A stretch of 64,000 nucleotides of DNA from Anodontia alba (GCA_964016985.1 OZ024828.1:2815701-2879700); one strand, 5' to 3'; positions 1 through 10,674 are shown, numbered from the stretch's first letter. Notes: generated from the letters alone by a model not told the origin. Translations and numbers: made by a program.

Positions 1-231
1 ATATAGCAAAACTGAGGTTTACAGGGGTATACGTTAATTTTCTTATTTCTGCTCAAAAACATAGATTGTGGGTACGCGTTAGAACCACCTCGGCGAGGCG
101 GTTCTAACGGGTACCCACAATCTGTGTTTTGAGCAGAAATATGAAAAATATCAGATTTTGTTTAATCTGAAAATTTTCATTTTTTGGTGGTAACATTTTC
201 AGTATATTTGAATAGGTATGTTTTCATAATG
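1..231 (+). mobile_element. HP-A MITE copy 1, cut by window edge
   Basis: Right three quarters of an HP-A element. The long hairpin spans about 44-141, with arms TTTCTGCTCAAAA and TTTTGAGCAGAAA and the tip CCTCGGCGAGG. The outer right arm ends with the usual terminus TTTTCATAATG. HP-A copies are called plus when the arm containing AAACTGGGGTTTACAGGGG lies to the left of the hairpin. No protein is encoded; mobilisation by a transposase elsewhere is inferred. Confidence 0.85.
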
Positions 232-420
232 TCTGTTGCTGTTCTTTGTGCGTCTGTGGTTTCATATGTGGCGTTTCTGTTGTCCTTATTTGTTTCTCAA
301 ATCTCCCTCTCTTAGGTATTCGTGAGTGCTTTGCGATTGTGGCATTTCCTGCATTTATGTTTTTGTTAAGGAGGAGTATTTGATGATATTTTGGAATATT
401 TTATCTTTTATCTCCACAAA
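232..420 (+). repeat. K/L-type interspersed repeat fragment
   Basis: Contains GGTTTCATATGTGGCGTTT and a GATTGTGGCATTTCCTG segment that recur at about 5990-6100, 16420-16480, 36360-36470, 39245-39350, 44300-44440 and 45180-45290. It is part of the degenerate composite repeat that elsewhere carries the GACCGTTCCAAGGCGGT motif. Boundaries are approximate. Confidence 0.5.
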
Positions 421-586
421 AAAAAACAAACATATATACGCTTATGCGAGGTGCTTCTAATGAGTGCAAGGATATTATTACACTTAAGGCGGAACACGGC
501 GAATGTTATTGCACGAACAAATCGTGTCTATTAAAACACCCCTGAGATAATATTATATGAATTCATTTATTGTAAAATCTGTTACG

Positions 587-830
587 TATCACCGAAACAT
601 ACCTATATAAAAACTGGGGTTTACAAGGGTATACATTATTTTTCTCATTTCTCCTCAAAAACATAGATTGTACGTACTCGTAAGAACCGCCTAGCCGAGG
701 CGGTTCTAACGAGTACCACAATCTCTGTTTTGAGCAGAAATATGAAAAATATCAGAGTTTTTTCTCCGAAAATTTTCAATTTTTGGAGGTAAAATTTTCT
801 ATATATTTGAATAGGCGTGTTTTCGTAATG
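587..830 (+). mobile_element. HP-A MITE copy 2
   Basis: Slightly short HP-A copy: the outer left arm lacks the usual AATTTTGACCCCCTTAAACC block, so the terminus runs directly into AAACTGGGG. The hairpin tip is CCTAGCCGAGG, with a few arm mismatches (GTAAGAACC against GTTCTAACG). The right end is TTTTCGTAATG. Confidence 0.85.
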
Positions 831-863
831 TATTTATAGTCAGAAAATTAACGTTTAAGCTTT

Positions 864-998
864 CAGCTTCGGAACAGCTTACGCAAAATTAGATTGTGGC
901 CCTTTCTCAACTTCGGGCCAGCTCACGTAAAAGTTAGGCTGTAGACCTTTCTAAACTTCGGAACAACTTACGCAAAATTAGACTCTGGCCTTTTTAAG
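864..998. repeat. 45-bp tandem repeat, about 3 units
   Basis: Three head-to-tail units starting near 865, 910 and 955. Each begins CTTCGG and contains AACAGCTTACGCAAAATTAG or a close variant, then a T-rich tail. No function is evident; it is a small minisatellite. Confidence 0.75.
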
Positions 999-1403
999 CA
1001 GACGGTTAAATGAACAAAAACGTTTCCTAAATTTACTCCGAGGATTTAAACAGATCCATAAAACAGATCTGTTTCAATTATCGAAATTCATAAAACCCCA
1101 CCACAATTTACCACTTTACATAACATAACGGGAAGTAGGGTCAGTTCGCGTTATAGTCACTTTAGGAGACATTGCTTGAACAGCGAGAGAATGTCCTTGA
1201 TAAGACAATGCACCTGAATTCCCTTTTCAAACTTGGGTTTGCAACAGCGTATCGCATACTTAGACATTTCTGCAAAATCCCGTTTCAGCATGGCCGTTAC
1301 ATCACGATATCGGGGCGACATTTAAACCGTGTTGTTGTTACATGCACACTGTGTTTTCGTTAAAAATATTGTTTTATCTATATCATATTAAAATGGCCAC
1401 ATT

Positions 1404-1683
1404 CATCACGAAAACGCGCCTATATAATTTTGACCCCTTTAAACCCCATTTTTATATAGTAAAACTGGGGTTTTACAGGGGTATACATTTTTTTTCTTAT
1501 TTCTGCTCAAAATCATAGATTGTGGGTACTCGTTAGAACTGCCTCGTCGAGGTGGTTCTAACGAGTACCCACAATCTATGTTTTGAGTAGAAATATGACA
1601 AATATCAGAGTTTTTCATCTGAAAAGTTTCAGTTTTTGGAGGTGAAATTTTCTATAGATTTGAATAGGCGAGTTTTAGTAATG
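1404..1683 (+). mobile_element. HP-A MITE copy 3
   Basis: Full-length copy of 280 bp. The left terminus is CATCACGAAAAC and the right is TTTTAGTAATG. Hairpin arms begin TTTCTGCTCAAAA near 1500 and end TTTTGAGTAGAAA near 1592. The tip is CCTCGTCGAGG. Confidence 0.9.
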
Positions 1684-1738
1684 TATCAAGCGGAAGAACA
1701 ATTTGCAGTTTCACACTCAGTATGTAAAGTAATGTGTT

Positions 1739-1752
1739 AAAACGAAAGTCAG
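1739..1752. repeat. SINE target-site duplication, left
   Basis: AAAACGAAAGTCAG, repeated exactly at 2057-2070 on the other side of the SINE. Confidence 0.9.
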
Positions 1753-2056
1753 CCGGCCTCGGTGGCTCAGTTGGATGCGCCGTCCGACTGGAGACCAGGA
1801 GGTCGCGGGTTCAATCCCCGAGGTCGGCAACATTCTTTCGTGGAGATTGATCATGAAATATTTTCTACGGTCATTCTCTCCCTTCCGCTGATTCAAGAAG
1901 GGCAGTTGTCAGTTTCTGGCGAAAGAATGTGCACAATACTGGTTAACCGCTTAGAGGACTGAGCCTGCCCAGTAAACGTGTGGTTAGGTAAACTGACCGC
2001 GCTCGACACGACCCCATTTGGTTGACTGGGCCGTACAACCTTAACACAAAGAAACA
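1753..2056 (+). mobile_element. tRNA-derived SINE, complete copy
   Basis: The 5' end is tRNA-like: an A box GGCTCAGTTGG and a B box GGTTCAATCC, about 40 bp apart, spaced as for RNA polymerase III. The first 11 bases (CCGGCCTCGG region) can pair with CCGAGGTCGGC at the end of the tRNA part, like an extended acceptor stem. A body of about 230 bp follows, containing GAAAGAATGTGCACAATAC, and ends in a short A-rich tail. A perfect 14-bp duplication, AAAACGAAAGTCAG, lies at 1739-1752 and 2057-2070, the mark of target-primed retroposition. The open frame through it is incidental. The partner LINE is not in the window. Confidence 0.93.
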
Positions 2057-2070
2057 AAAACGAAAGTCAG

Positions 2071-2780
2071 TTAACAGTAGGCGTCAAATGCGTGATATGT
2101 TAGAATCATATTAGTAAGATCAATTATTGTAATTACAAACAGATTATCTTATTACGAACCTCAGCAGAAAACCAAATTGAACTAATGTCGTCTTATTTCC
2201 TTGATACCTTTTTGTTGTTGGAATCTGTAAGAGTTAGTACGACAAGGTAATGTCTGTACTTCTTTCTCCCAGAAGCACGGGTTTATATTTCGGTATCAGG
2301 AAATATTTAGAATCTGCCAACTGTTAAAAAAAAAAAAAAAAAAAAAAAAATGATGTTTAAAAGTATTTTGTCTACCGGGAACATATCATTTCCTGTGAAA
2401 ATATACTTTTTTCAACAAGGGGAGCAAACTTTTTCGTGACATATAGTTTTCTCCCCTGAAAATGTATTAATTCCGTCTACTATTAAAACATGTATTCAGG
2501 GCTGAAGAAATGTCATTTTCAGAACTTACTTCTGCTTTAATATACATAATGATGACAGCGTTACGATGTGTCGCTGTCCTATAGAATTTATGCCCACCGT
2601 CGACGGACATTCTTTTTCGCACCTAAATCTGCAATATATTTGGTTTAAACATATTTTATTCAATAAGCTGACAAATTAATACTACATACAAACAAATATG
2701 AATACATACAAATGATAAGAACGAACGCAATGCTTATGTAGTTCTTTTGCAATGTATTTCTTTCTAACAACGATCGTGCC
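2071..2780. other. No recognised feature apart from poly(A)
   Basis: AT-rich sequence with a 25-A run at 2326-2350. I see no gene, tandem array or family member here. Confidence 0.5.
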
Positions 2781-2782
2781 AT

Positions 2783-2868
2783 CCCAGCGGACACACAACG
2801 TTGAAACAACGTCGATTCAACGTTAAGACGTTGAATCGACGTTGTTTCAACGTTGTGTGCCTGCTGGG
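2783..2868. mobile_element. B-family palindromic MITE copy 1
   Basis: An 86-bp near-perfect palindrome built of ACGTTG/CAACGT modules, with ends CCCAGCGGACAC and GTGCCTGCTGGG. The dinucleotide AT occurs immediately outside both ends (2781-2782 and 2869-2870), consistent with a 2-bp target duplication. No coding capacity. Confidence 0.85.
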
Positions 2869-3473
2869 ATCATTAGTTTTACTATTGATCATTCCAAGGC
2901 GTAGTTCTGTCGTGTTTTGTGACTTTTACCGTTTCGTGGCATCTCCCGTTTTCGGTATATTTAGATGATATTGTTTACATACAAAATGCAATCACGACAA
3001 ATATGATTAACCCATTCATGCCGAGCGGACTCCTCTACCTCACCTCAGCTGGCAGGTTCATGTCCTATATAAGGAATGTCTGGTCAGTTTTCATTATAAC
3101 CATCTTTTGTAGAAAAGGGGTGTCCATAAAGCCCTTTTTCTACCACGTAACAAAAGTCTTCATTTTTTGGTGATACATTACCTATCGACGAACGACACAC
3201 GATACACAACGGACATTGGCAATAGCTCACCATAAGCATTTAATGCTCAGGTGAGCTAAAAAGATATTATGTTAGGAGAAAATGATGACTTCTGTTAAGT
3301 AGTATAAAATAGCCTAATGTGCACCTGCTCTTTTGACTATCCCACAGCCCATGTGACCTTGAACAGTCAAAAAGGTCAAGATCACCAAAACTTAGACATC
3401 TTTTGCACTATCCCATAGTTTAATTCAGGCAAATTTCAAAATAATGAATCATACAGTTCCGGAGAAAGACTAG

Positions 3474-3717
3474 GGCCCAGTTGTTCAAAGCGTCGTTAGC
3501 TTAACGAGCTCGTTAAGGGTCATTTCGTTAACTGTTCTAGCGGATTCAATAAACAATATTCTGATATTCTTTGCTGAAAAAATGTGAGTAGCTTTTGCAA
3601 TGCAAAAGCTACTCACATTTTTTCAGCAAAAAAAATTCAGCATATTTGCATATCGCTTGATGTAAATTTTAACGAATCGTTAACTAACGACATCGTTACC
3701 TTTGAACAACTGGGCCC
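3474..3717. mobile_element. E-family MITE (GGCCCAGTTG ends) inside C
   Basis: Inverted termini GGCCCAGTTGTTCAAAG and CTTTGAACAACTGGGCCC. There are subterminal GTTAACGA-type inverted motifs and a central perfect hairpin around 3575-3630 (GAGTAGCTTTTGCA and complement). AG flanks both sides (3472-3473 and 3718-3719). The matching place in the second C copy (near 46277) lacks it and has a single AG. Confidence 0.88.
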
Positions 3718-3829
3718 AGGTTTATTGAATTCCAAGATGCAAAAATAACAAAAAAAAAAAAAAAAAAAAAAGAAAAAAACTGAAGATTTTCATAAAAGAG
3801 CTGCTGGAGGTGTATTTTTTTGTTCTTTA

Positions 3830-4049
3830 TTTGTTTGTGTTGAGGTTTTACGGCCCAGTCAACCCAATGGGGTCATGTCGAGCGCGGTCAGTTTACCTAA
3901 CCACACGTTTACTGGACAGGCTTAGTCCTCTAAGCGGTTAACCAGTATTGTGCACATTCTTTCGCCAGAAACTGACAACTGCCCTTCTTGAATCAGCGGA
4001 AGAGAGAGAATGACCTTAGAAAATCTTTCATGATCAATTTCTACGAAAG

Positions 4050-4051
<2 letters not shown>
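3830..4051 (-). mobile_element. SINE copy, tRNA head missing
   Basis: Reverse-orientation copy of the 1753-2056 SINE. It contains the tail, the GTTGACTGGGCCGT region and the GTGCACATTCTTTCG body, then stops at CTACGAAAGAA, where a 32-T run (4052-4083) replaces the whole tRNA-like head. Flanking sequence on both sides belongs to the C element. Confidence 0.85.
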
Positions 4052-4084
<33 letters not shown>

Positions 4085-4500
4085 AAAGATAGGATATTAC
4101 CTAAGGCATTTGTCTAACAAACAGAAAGAGAAACAGCTATTAACATATGGAACCTAATGTTCATACTGAATTACCCCACCCACTTCCATGATCATGTTAC
4201 TCCAAAACTAGGAATCACGTTGCAAAATCAATACTGTTTCTTTTACCTTTTTAGTCAATGGGACACTATAGGTAATGTATCAGCCAAAATGAAGACTTTT
4301 GTTACGGGGCAGAAAAAAGGGCCTTATGGACACCTCTTTCTATATTTAATGCAAACATTGTAGACTTTGATCAGGCACCGCGTACTTTTATGGACACTAG
4401 TTATATATTGGTTAATTCATGTATAAAACATGAATGACCTTCAGGGTCGGAAGGCCGACGCTGTTATGCTAATAAATGAAAACAAATGCTTGATCTATAT

Positions 4501-4777
4501 CATTATGAAAACACGCCCATTCAAATATATAGAACATTTCATCTCCAAAAACTGAAAATTTTCAGATAAAAACGCCAATATTTTTCATATTTCTGCTCAA
4601 AACATAGATTATGAGTACTCGTTAGAACCGCCTCGATGAGGCGGTTCTAACCAGTACCCACAATCTATGTTTTGAGCAGAAATAAGAAAAATAATGTATA
4701 CCCCTGTAAACCTCAGTTTTACTATATAAAAGTGGGGTTTAAGGGGGTCAAAATTATATGGGTATGTTTTTGTGATG
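4501..4777 (-). mobile_element. HP-A MITE copy 4
   Basis: Full-length, inverted orientation. Ends are CATTATGAAAAC and TTTTTGTGATG. The hairpin lies at about 4590-4683 with tip CCTCGATGAGG. The GTTTAAGGGGGTC block lies on the right. Confidence 0.9.
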
Positions 4778-5341
4778 ATATATGAGTTATGAAGAAACTT
4801 ATATAACTGTATGCAAAGTTTGTCCAAATAACACGTCATAACAGTATATATACTGTTTGTGTTGACAGGAAAGGATAGAAAGTCATGCTTAAAGAAAATG
4901 TAAATAGATTCTAAATGGAAAAACCGCTGCCAGTTGACAAGCTCTCAAAAAACAACATAGCTGAAGCGTCAGTTGTTCTCGGCCAGACTAGCTAAGTAAC
5001 AGAAAATACAAACTACACTATAGTGGTGTACAGGGAGACTTCTATGGCCGCCACACGGCACTAACACTAACTGTAGTGAAGATAAATATATTCTAAAAGG
5101 AATACCTCTCGAGAGCAATGGGCACACTCATATGAAACCACTGACACACGATTAAAGAAGAACTGCAACAGAGGAACCGCCTTGGAACGGTCAGTAGAAA
5201 AAATTGTGTGCGTGGGTGGTTGGGGGCGAACAGGCTTAAACCAGATTACTTGCACGAAACATCATCCTGAATTCTAATGCAGCTCAAAGATGCAAACACA
5301 TGTTCGACCTGCATAGAAGTCCTCTATCTCATCATTTTCAT
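4778..5341. repeat. Degenerate K/L repeat fragments
   Basis: Around 5145-5255 lies the motif ACCGCCTTGGAACGGTCAGTA followed by a G-rich line and TTTAAACCAG-like sequence, the same order as at 12640-12725, 48165-48225 and 48685-48745. The rest (4778-5140) shows nothing I can place. Confidence 0.5.
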
Positions 5342-5620
5342 CATCACGAAAACATATCTATATAATTTGGATTCCCGTAAACCCCACTTTTATATAGTAA
5401 AACTGGGGTTTACAGGGGTATACATTATTTTTCTTATTTCTGCTCAAAAACATCGATTGTGGTAATCGTTAGAACCGCCTCGTTGAGGCGGTTTTAACGA
5501 GTACTCACAATCTATGTTTTGAGCAGAAATATGAAAAATATCAGAATTTTTTTATCTGAAAATTTTCATTTTTGGGTGATAAAATTTTCAGTGTATTTGA
5601 ATAGGCATGTTTTCGTAATG
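5342..5620 (+). mobile_element. HP-A MITE copy 5
   Basis: Full-length. Ends CATCACGAAAAC and TTTTCGTAATG. Hairpin at about 5436-5532 with tip CCTCGTTGAGG. One base is lost from the left arm (GTGGTAATCG instead of GTGGGTACTCG). Confidence 0.9.
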
Positions 5621-5779
5621 TGGAACAAAGCTATAGGCTGATGACTTTGCTTCTCTTTGTAACTGCATGGCGATTAGTGGGGCCTTCCTCGGTCTGTTTC
5701 AGAAGGTAAGCGCCTGAATATTGCTGCCCATCATGGTAAACTTGTAGTTTTCTCTGACACTGGCTTCAGATTTCCATGG

Positions 5780-6440
5780 AACCGTCTAGTTTCCTTCATT
5801 GATTTTTTTATGATTATTTGTGTTCTAAGGACCAAATTCATATTAACCTTGTAATTTGGTGCTGCATCAGAATTAAGGACGCGGTTTCGATCGCGTAAAA
5901 CCAGTTTAAATCGACCGGTTCTTGCTTCTACTGATCATTCCAAGGCGCTTTTATAGCTATAGTTTATCTTAGTTCGTGCTTCCGTGGTTTCATATGTGGT
6001 GTTTGTTTTGCCACTGTTTATTCTTCATCTCTCCTTCTTTTGGTGCCTCAAGAAGGCTTGCTACGTGATTGTAGCATCCCCTTGGTATTTTTACTTATCT
6101 TATCTTTGTGATTATATGTTGAAATTTTCAGCTGTACCAGAATAAAAAGCGAGATTTCATACGAAGAAAGCATCCTTCCGCCCTCGCGCGTAAACCTTTT
6201 CAACTGGCCATTATAGACTGTTCTTTGACAGTTTGTTTAATTATGTGTCAAATGTTACGGGTTGCGTGTTTAGTCTTGTCCTTGTGTCTTCCTCGCCCCT
6301 TCTCCATACGCGAACCAAACGTATAAGTGTAATTTGAAGCTGCATCAGAATTAAGGACGATGTTTCTATACAGTAGAATTAATTTAAGACCCCATTGTTG
6401 ATCCTAGGAGGTTCTTTCGTTGCAGTTATTCTTTGTTCAT
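5780..6440 (+). repeat. K/L-type interspersed repeats
   Basis: Carries GCATCAGAATTAAGGACG twice (near 5863 and 6340), GATCATTCCAAGGCG near 5933 and GTTTCATATGTGG near 5990. These phrases recur across the window in the same order. The repeat is degenerate; boundaries are approximate. Confidence 0.5.
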
Positions 6441-6462
6441 ATTTGGTTGTTGCAACTAAAAA

Positions 6463-6518
6463 GTGTGTGTGTGTGTGTGTGTGTGTGTTGGGGGGGGGGG
6501 GGGGGGAGGGGGGGTGGG
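6463..6518 (+). repeat. (GT)n and poly(G) microsatellite
   Basis: About 13 GT units followed by a run of around 17 G and a further G-rich stretch. It has the composition to form a G-quadruplex in single-stranded form; that is an inference. Confidence 0.85.
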
Positions 6519-6526
6519 GTTAAGAG

Positions 6527-6740
6527 AAAGTCCAGGGAGTGCCACAATCACAAATCGCAGCCATTCCTCGAACAAACGTACGAAAAGCACCAAGAATAGC
6601 TCTCTCTTTCCCAAGCGAGGTAATCATAATGCTAAAAGGACTGAAAAACACAAGAACAAAATAAGCTCTTGTGTCTTGTAATTCTTTGTTCCCCAGCTCT
6701 TCGTCTTTAGCGCCTCTGGAAGGCTCTGTTATAAGATTGT
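6527..6740 (-). repeat. K repeat fragment
   Basis: Reading the minus strand it ends with the K terminus phrase CACTCCCTGGACTTTCTCTTA and carries the CGTTTGTTCGAGG and GGGAAAGAGAGAGCTATTC blocks. Matches 21390-21600 and 49305-49490. Confidence 0.7.
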
Positions 6741-6772
6741 GACCTTTTCTCGGTAACTTCATTTTATATATA

Positions 6773-7012
6773 TGCCAGCGCACGATAAAACCTACAATAG
6801 GACCTGTATGACAAGCAAAGACTCAGATCAGCCTGTACATCCCCCCAGTATGGCAAATGTTTTGTTCATCCCTCTATATATAGCCCGGAGGCTGTTTGAA
6901 GGCACATGCGATCAGCGAAAACACTGATCAGACTGCGCTGATGCGCAGGCTGATCTGAGTCTTCGCTGGTCGCACATGTCTTATTGTAGGTTTGCCTGTG
7001 CGCTGTCTCATA
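6773..7012. mobile_element. H-family MITE copy 1
   Basis: Ends GCCAGCGCACGATAAAACC and the complement-like GTTTGCCTGTGCGCTG. Next inward are CTACAATAGGACCTG and CATGTCTTATTGTAGG. The core is GATCAGACTGCGC and GCGCAGGCTGATC. TIRs of about 45 bp with some mismatches. Confidence 0.75.
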
Positions 7013-7798
7013 TTCTAAAGTTTACATGTAGTTTAAAAGTGCCAGACTACTTCCATAAATGTGATTAGCATAATACAATAGACATTGTAAAAATTAGTCT
7101 AATAAAACAAAATTGTCTGGGGATCACATTTTCAGTGTGAATTTAAAACCTCGTATGACTTTAAAATAGGGCATAGGAGTGTAAATAATACTTTTTGTGA
7201 CACACATTCATTTCAAGTTTGTCAAGCTTCTGAATTATCCTTAAACTATTTTAACGGCACCGGGTTAATATTTTGTGATTTCTTGAGTTCTTTTATTTAC
7301 TATACATGTCAGGAAAGGGAAGGAAAGTGTTAACATTAATTTGTTTTTCTTTTGAATAGGGGTTGTTCTAAAAAGAAAGAATTCTCTCCCTTTATGGGAA
7401 CACATTCTTTCTTTTCAGAGCAGTACTCTTTTTGAGTCCAAAAAATGTGAACATTAGGAAATCGTCATTGGTCTTCAACCATATGGATACTTTGATAAAA
7501 TTTTGTATACATGTTATTTTTGACAAGATCTAACCAAAGGAATTGCAAAATGACACCTCATTAGTAAAAATAACTTAACTCTTCAATCAATAATAATATG
7601 TTTCGCACAGAGAATGAAACCGACATCTTCTAGCCACCGACATCCTCTAGCCAACTGGCTTTTCAAATACCATATGCCTTTGACTGAGTCTAAGTATGAA
7701 AAAACATGAAATAATATGAAAGTCGCTGTAATTTATAACCGTATGGGATAGCATTTAGTCCCATTTCTAATTACCTTTAACACCTACGCCCATCTAAC
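7013..7798. other. No gene; one short degenerate palindrome
   Basis: Around 7367-7425 the stretch AAAAAGAAAGAATTCTCTCCC pairs imperfectly with a downstream ATTCTTTCTTTT motif. Similar motifs occur near 43900-43950. Otherwise nothing recognised. Confidence 0.4.
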
Positions 7799-8071
7799 CA
7801 TTACGAAAACATGCCTGTGTAATTTTGACCCCCTCAAACCCCACTTTTATATAGTAAAACTGGGGTTTACAGGGGTATATATTTTTTTCTTATTTCTACT
7901 CAAAAACATAGATTGTGGGTACTCGTTAGAACCGCCTCGCCGAGGCGGTTCTAACGGGTACCCACAATCTATGTTTTAACCAGGTATATTAAAAATATCA
8001 GATTTTTTTACTTGAATCAATTTTTGGAGGTGAAATTTTCTGTATATTTGAATAGGCGTGTTTTCGTAATG
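7799..8071 (+). mobile_element. HP-A MITE copy 6
   Basis: Ends CATTACGAAAAC and TTTTCGTAATG. Left hairpin arm from about 7893; tip CCTCGCCGAGG. The right arm diverges after TCTATGTTTTA (ACCAGG instead of GAGCAG). Confidence 0.9.
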
Positions 8072-8662
8072 GTAGAAATTTAAATCCATCTTACATAGAC
8101 TCATACATTGCAGTGTCATTTTATGACCATGACTTTATTTCCTGGTCGAATGACTTTGCCATTTTTTGCGGATTAATTGTATGAGCTACAATAATCACAC
8201 TGGCATACACCACCCCCTAAGTAAAGACTCAAACACTGCAATATCCTTTTGACCCTGACCTATATAGCACGATCTGACGACTTTATTAGTTTTTGCACTG
8301 ACTAGATTTATCTCCATTTCTGATTAACCACAAGACCTACAGTGGTCAACCTCACCCCCACCCCTCCAGCAGGAACTTTTACATTGCGGTATCATTTGTG
8401 ATCATGGCCTATATACCATGATCCAATGACCTTTTACTTTCTTTCCACGATTTGTAACTTGTTTGTAGTACTGACAGGCGAGGAATGCTAGTAATTTTAT
8501 GATGTGTACAAGTAAAAGTAACGGTAATTAATCAATATTTCTTTTGTGATACCCAACTACAAATCAAACTACATTTATATTTGCAAGTGAACTCTACATA
8601 TAATTGTTTTAACATGACATAAACGTAAGTTTGATAGAAGATAAGGTCACGACGTGCAAATT
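8072..8662. other. No recognised feature
   Basis: Unique-looking AT-rich DNA with two loosely similar phrases (CAATATCCTTTTGACC near 8240 and CGGTATCATTTGTGATC near 8387) suggesting old local duplication. No gene seen. Confidence 0.4.
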
Positions 8663-8664
8663 AT

Positions 8665-8772
8665 CCCGGCAGGCACATGACGTAAATATAATGTCGCCTC
8701 AACGTCGATGCAACGTCATAACGTTGCATCGACGTTGAGGCGACGTTATATTTACGTCAAGTGCCCACTGGG
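8665..8772. mobile_element. B-family palindromic MITE copy 2
   Basis: 108-bp palindrome with ends CCCGGCAGGCACATGACG and CGTCAAGTGCCCACTGGG and interior GTCGATGCAACGTCATAACG. AT flanks both sides (8663-8664 and 8773-8774). Confidence 0.88.
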
Positions 8773-8774
8773 AT

Positions 8775-9930
8775 GTGTTTCATGATTGTGGCATTTCCTG
8801 GGTATCTTCATTTATATTTTTGCATGCTTGTTCCTGTCAAAAATAATAAAATTTGCGTTCAATAAGTATCAACACGAATATCAATCGTGTGAGTATTTGT
8901 TTCACAGTGACCACGGTTTTCACTTATATGTTTGCTGATTGGCGGATTCACATTCCCATGCGACTAAATGTGTTGAGTTTTGTTTATCCATGCAATATAA
9001 CAAATGGGGCATTTCTCACGATCTACAATCATGCGTCAAACTCCATCGAGTTGATTCAGTTTGCCATGACAATTCTGTTTCTATTGTAATGTTTTTGTTG
9101 TCTTTTTTAAGTCCATTTGGTGATAAATAACTGAGCCGAGAAAAAGCAAACTTACCGTAAAAGCTCTTAGTATTGGGAGAGACGGACCTGGGCAAACAGA
9201 TTAAACCCAGACAAGACGCCGCAGATCAGGGTCTACACTCTTTACCGCTCAGCCCAGCAGTTCTCAGATACTACAAAAGTGGATGATTTCAAAGTTTAGG
9301 ACAAGTATGATAATGAGTTAAGGTGTCTCGTTAATTTAGAGTAAACACGGTATATTGGATCTTCAAGCTGCTTTGGAACTATCATATTCTCATGCCCGCT
9401 TCTGAATAGATTCTTAACGTAATGACCATTGAGAACAAGGCTCACACACACAACTGAAAACAGCTGAAGTATCAAGTTTTCTGGACGGATCTGGGTCGAA
9501 GCTGAACGAACATGTCTGACAATTAATTTCTCACACTCGTAGCCGTGCTTATGTCAGCGCTAATTGCTTGTAAGGAAACTTTGACTATCAATGCCTGTGG
9601 TCGGGCTCATCATGATCCTATTTGTGATTTTCTTGTATTCTCGCTTTACGTCTACATATTTCGTCTAGTGGTCAAATAATACACCTTAGTCACAGTGCAA
9701 TGCTGTATACTATGATGCATACTTGTATGTTGAGTGGTATATATATATATATATATGTTTACTGTTCCGTTTGTACTTTCCTACATACATACATTCGTGT
9801 GTCTTTCCGTAATGTTAGTGGACGTCTGCTACAAATTTTACGGCATGTGTGGTAAGGAATAAGGTGTTCCAATATTTCTTATAAACATTTCTGATAGTAA
9901 ATACTATTCCGTGTGTCTTTCTGTATTTTC
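8775..9930. other. No gene; AT dinucleotide run
   Basis: A K/L-type phrase (GATTGTGGCATTTCCTGGG) lies at 8784-8805. Around 9200-9245 there is a D-like hairpin half (CAGATCAGGGTCTACACT). An (AT)n run sits at about 9740-9756. Nothing else recognised. Confidence 0.4.
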
Positions 9931-9949
9931 TTTAGGTTAATGCACGTTG

Positions 9950-10290
9950 TTCTCGTATAACGTGCAAAGTAAATAAGTAAACTCAGGAGCCGAACCAATC
10001 AGATCCACGTCAAGCCCCAACAACATAGGTGGAGACACATAAATACAATAAAAGAGCCACAAAATGAACAGATGGCAAGCAGAGCTGGCAGCTCCCCCTC
10101 CCCCACCCCACCCTTCCCCCCAAAAAAGCAACTCGGTTAACCAAATTTAACTAAATATGTCTTAAACATACATAATGCTTAAAAGAAAACATTAGAAAGT
10201 TAAACACTACATAACAATAAGCAAAAAGTACCGCAAACAAAGTACCGCTTTGGAATGGTCAGTAATGAATTACTGGGGTGGGGGTGGGGG
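9950..10290 (-). repeat. K-element terminal part
   Basis: Sequence from AAATACAATAAAAGAGCCAC through GGCAAGCAGAGCTGG to ACCGCTTTGGAATGGTCAGT aligns with 27790-28010 and 58010-58474. In those copies it is the right-hand end of a K element. Contains a C-rich tract at about 10094-10125. Confidence 0.7.
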
Positions 10291-10419
10291 CTTAAGCTAG
10301 CTTAATGGGATCCCAACCCTCGCCCTAATCTTCCATTGTGGTGAAAATATATTTTTTGGTCCGTGTGAAGGTCTTCTAACTCTCCATGAACCGTCGCGGG
10401 CAAAACAAAAATCACAGAT

Positions 10420-10500
10420 GAAAAAAAAAAAAAAAAAAAAAAAGGTAAGAGGAATGTCCAGGGAGTGCCACAATCAGAAGCGCAGCCTATAATAAAGCAA
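10420..10500 (-). repeat. K-element terminus after poly(A)
   Basis: A 23-A run is followed directly by GGTAAGAGGAATGTCCAGGG and GTGCCACAATC, the same junction seen at 11829, 47515 and 49307. Confidence 0.7.
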
Positions 10501-10674
10501 AGATGAGGACTCAACAGCAAAATATGTTGAGACATTTGGAGATCCCTGGGTTGTCCAACAACACCACTGGAATACTAGAGCAAACGAAAACTACCAACTG
10601 AACCCTGGTGATCCGAGAAACAGACATAAAACGTTTTGGCCCAGACCATCTAATGAATAGTTTTTAAATCGGGG

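Larger units (their letters stand above)
3117..4335. mobile_element. C-family transposon with ~65-bp inverted repeats, inserted in D
   Basis: Left end GGTGTCCATAAAGCCC continues through AACAAAAGTCTTCATTTTTT. The right end is its reverse complement (GAAGACTTTTGTTACGGGG ... CTTATGGACACC). Its interior matches a second copy at 46049-46658. Two other elements sit inside it: E at 3474-3717 and a truncated SINE at about 3830-4051. It encodes no protein, so it is non-autonomous. Confidence 0.85.
3007..4415. mobile_element. D-family TTAA MITE, split by nested elements
   Basis: Left part 3007-3110 starts TTAACCCATTCATGCC, as in the other D copies. Right part about 4336-4415 carries the D hairpin arm (CATTGTAGACTTTGATCAG) and ends GGTTAA. 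Everything between is the C element. Intact D copies are 228-264 bp. TTAA at both ends is the hallmark of piggyBac-type insertion, but no transposase is present, so the superfamily is an inference. Confidence 0.75.

Noticed and set aside
1753..1830. Functional tRNA gene
   Set aside because: A and B boxes are present but there is no clean cloverleaf with a 7-bp acceptor stem; the segment continues into a SINE body with target duplications.
1762..1962. Frames through the SINE copies (also at 61267 and 62120)
   Set aside because: They are the tRNA-like head and body of a SINE translated by chance; the same peptide recurs because the SINE does.
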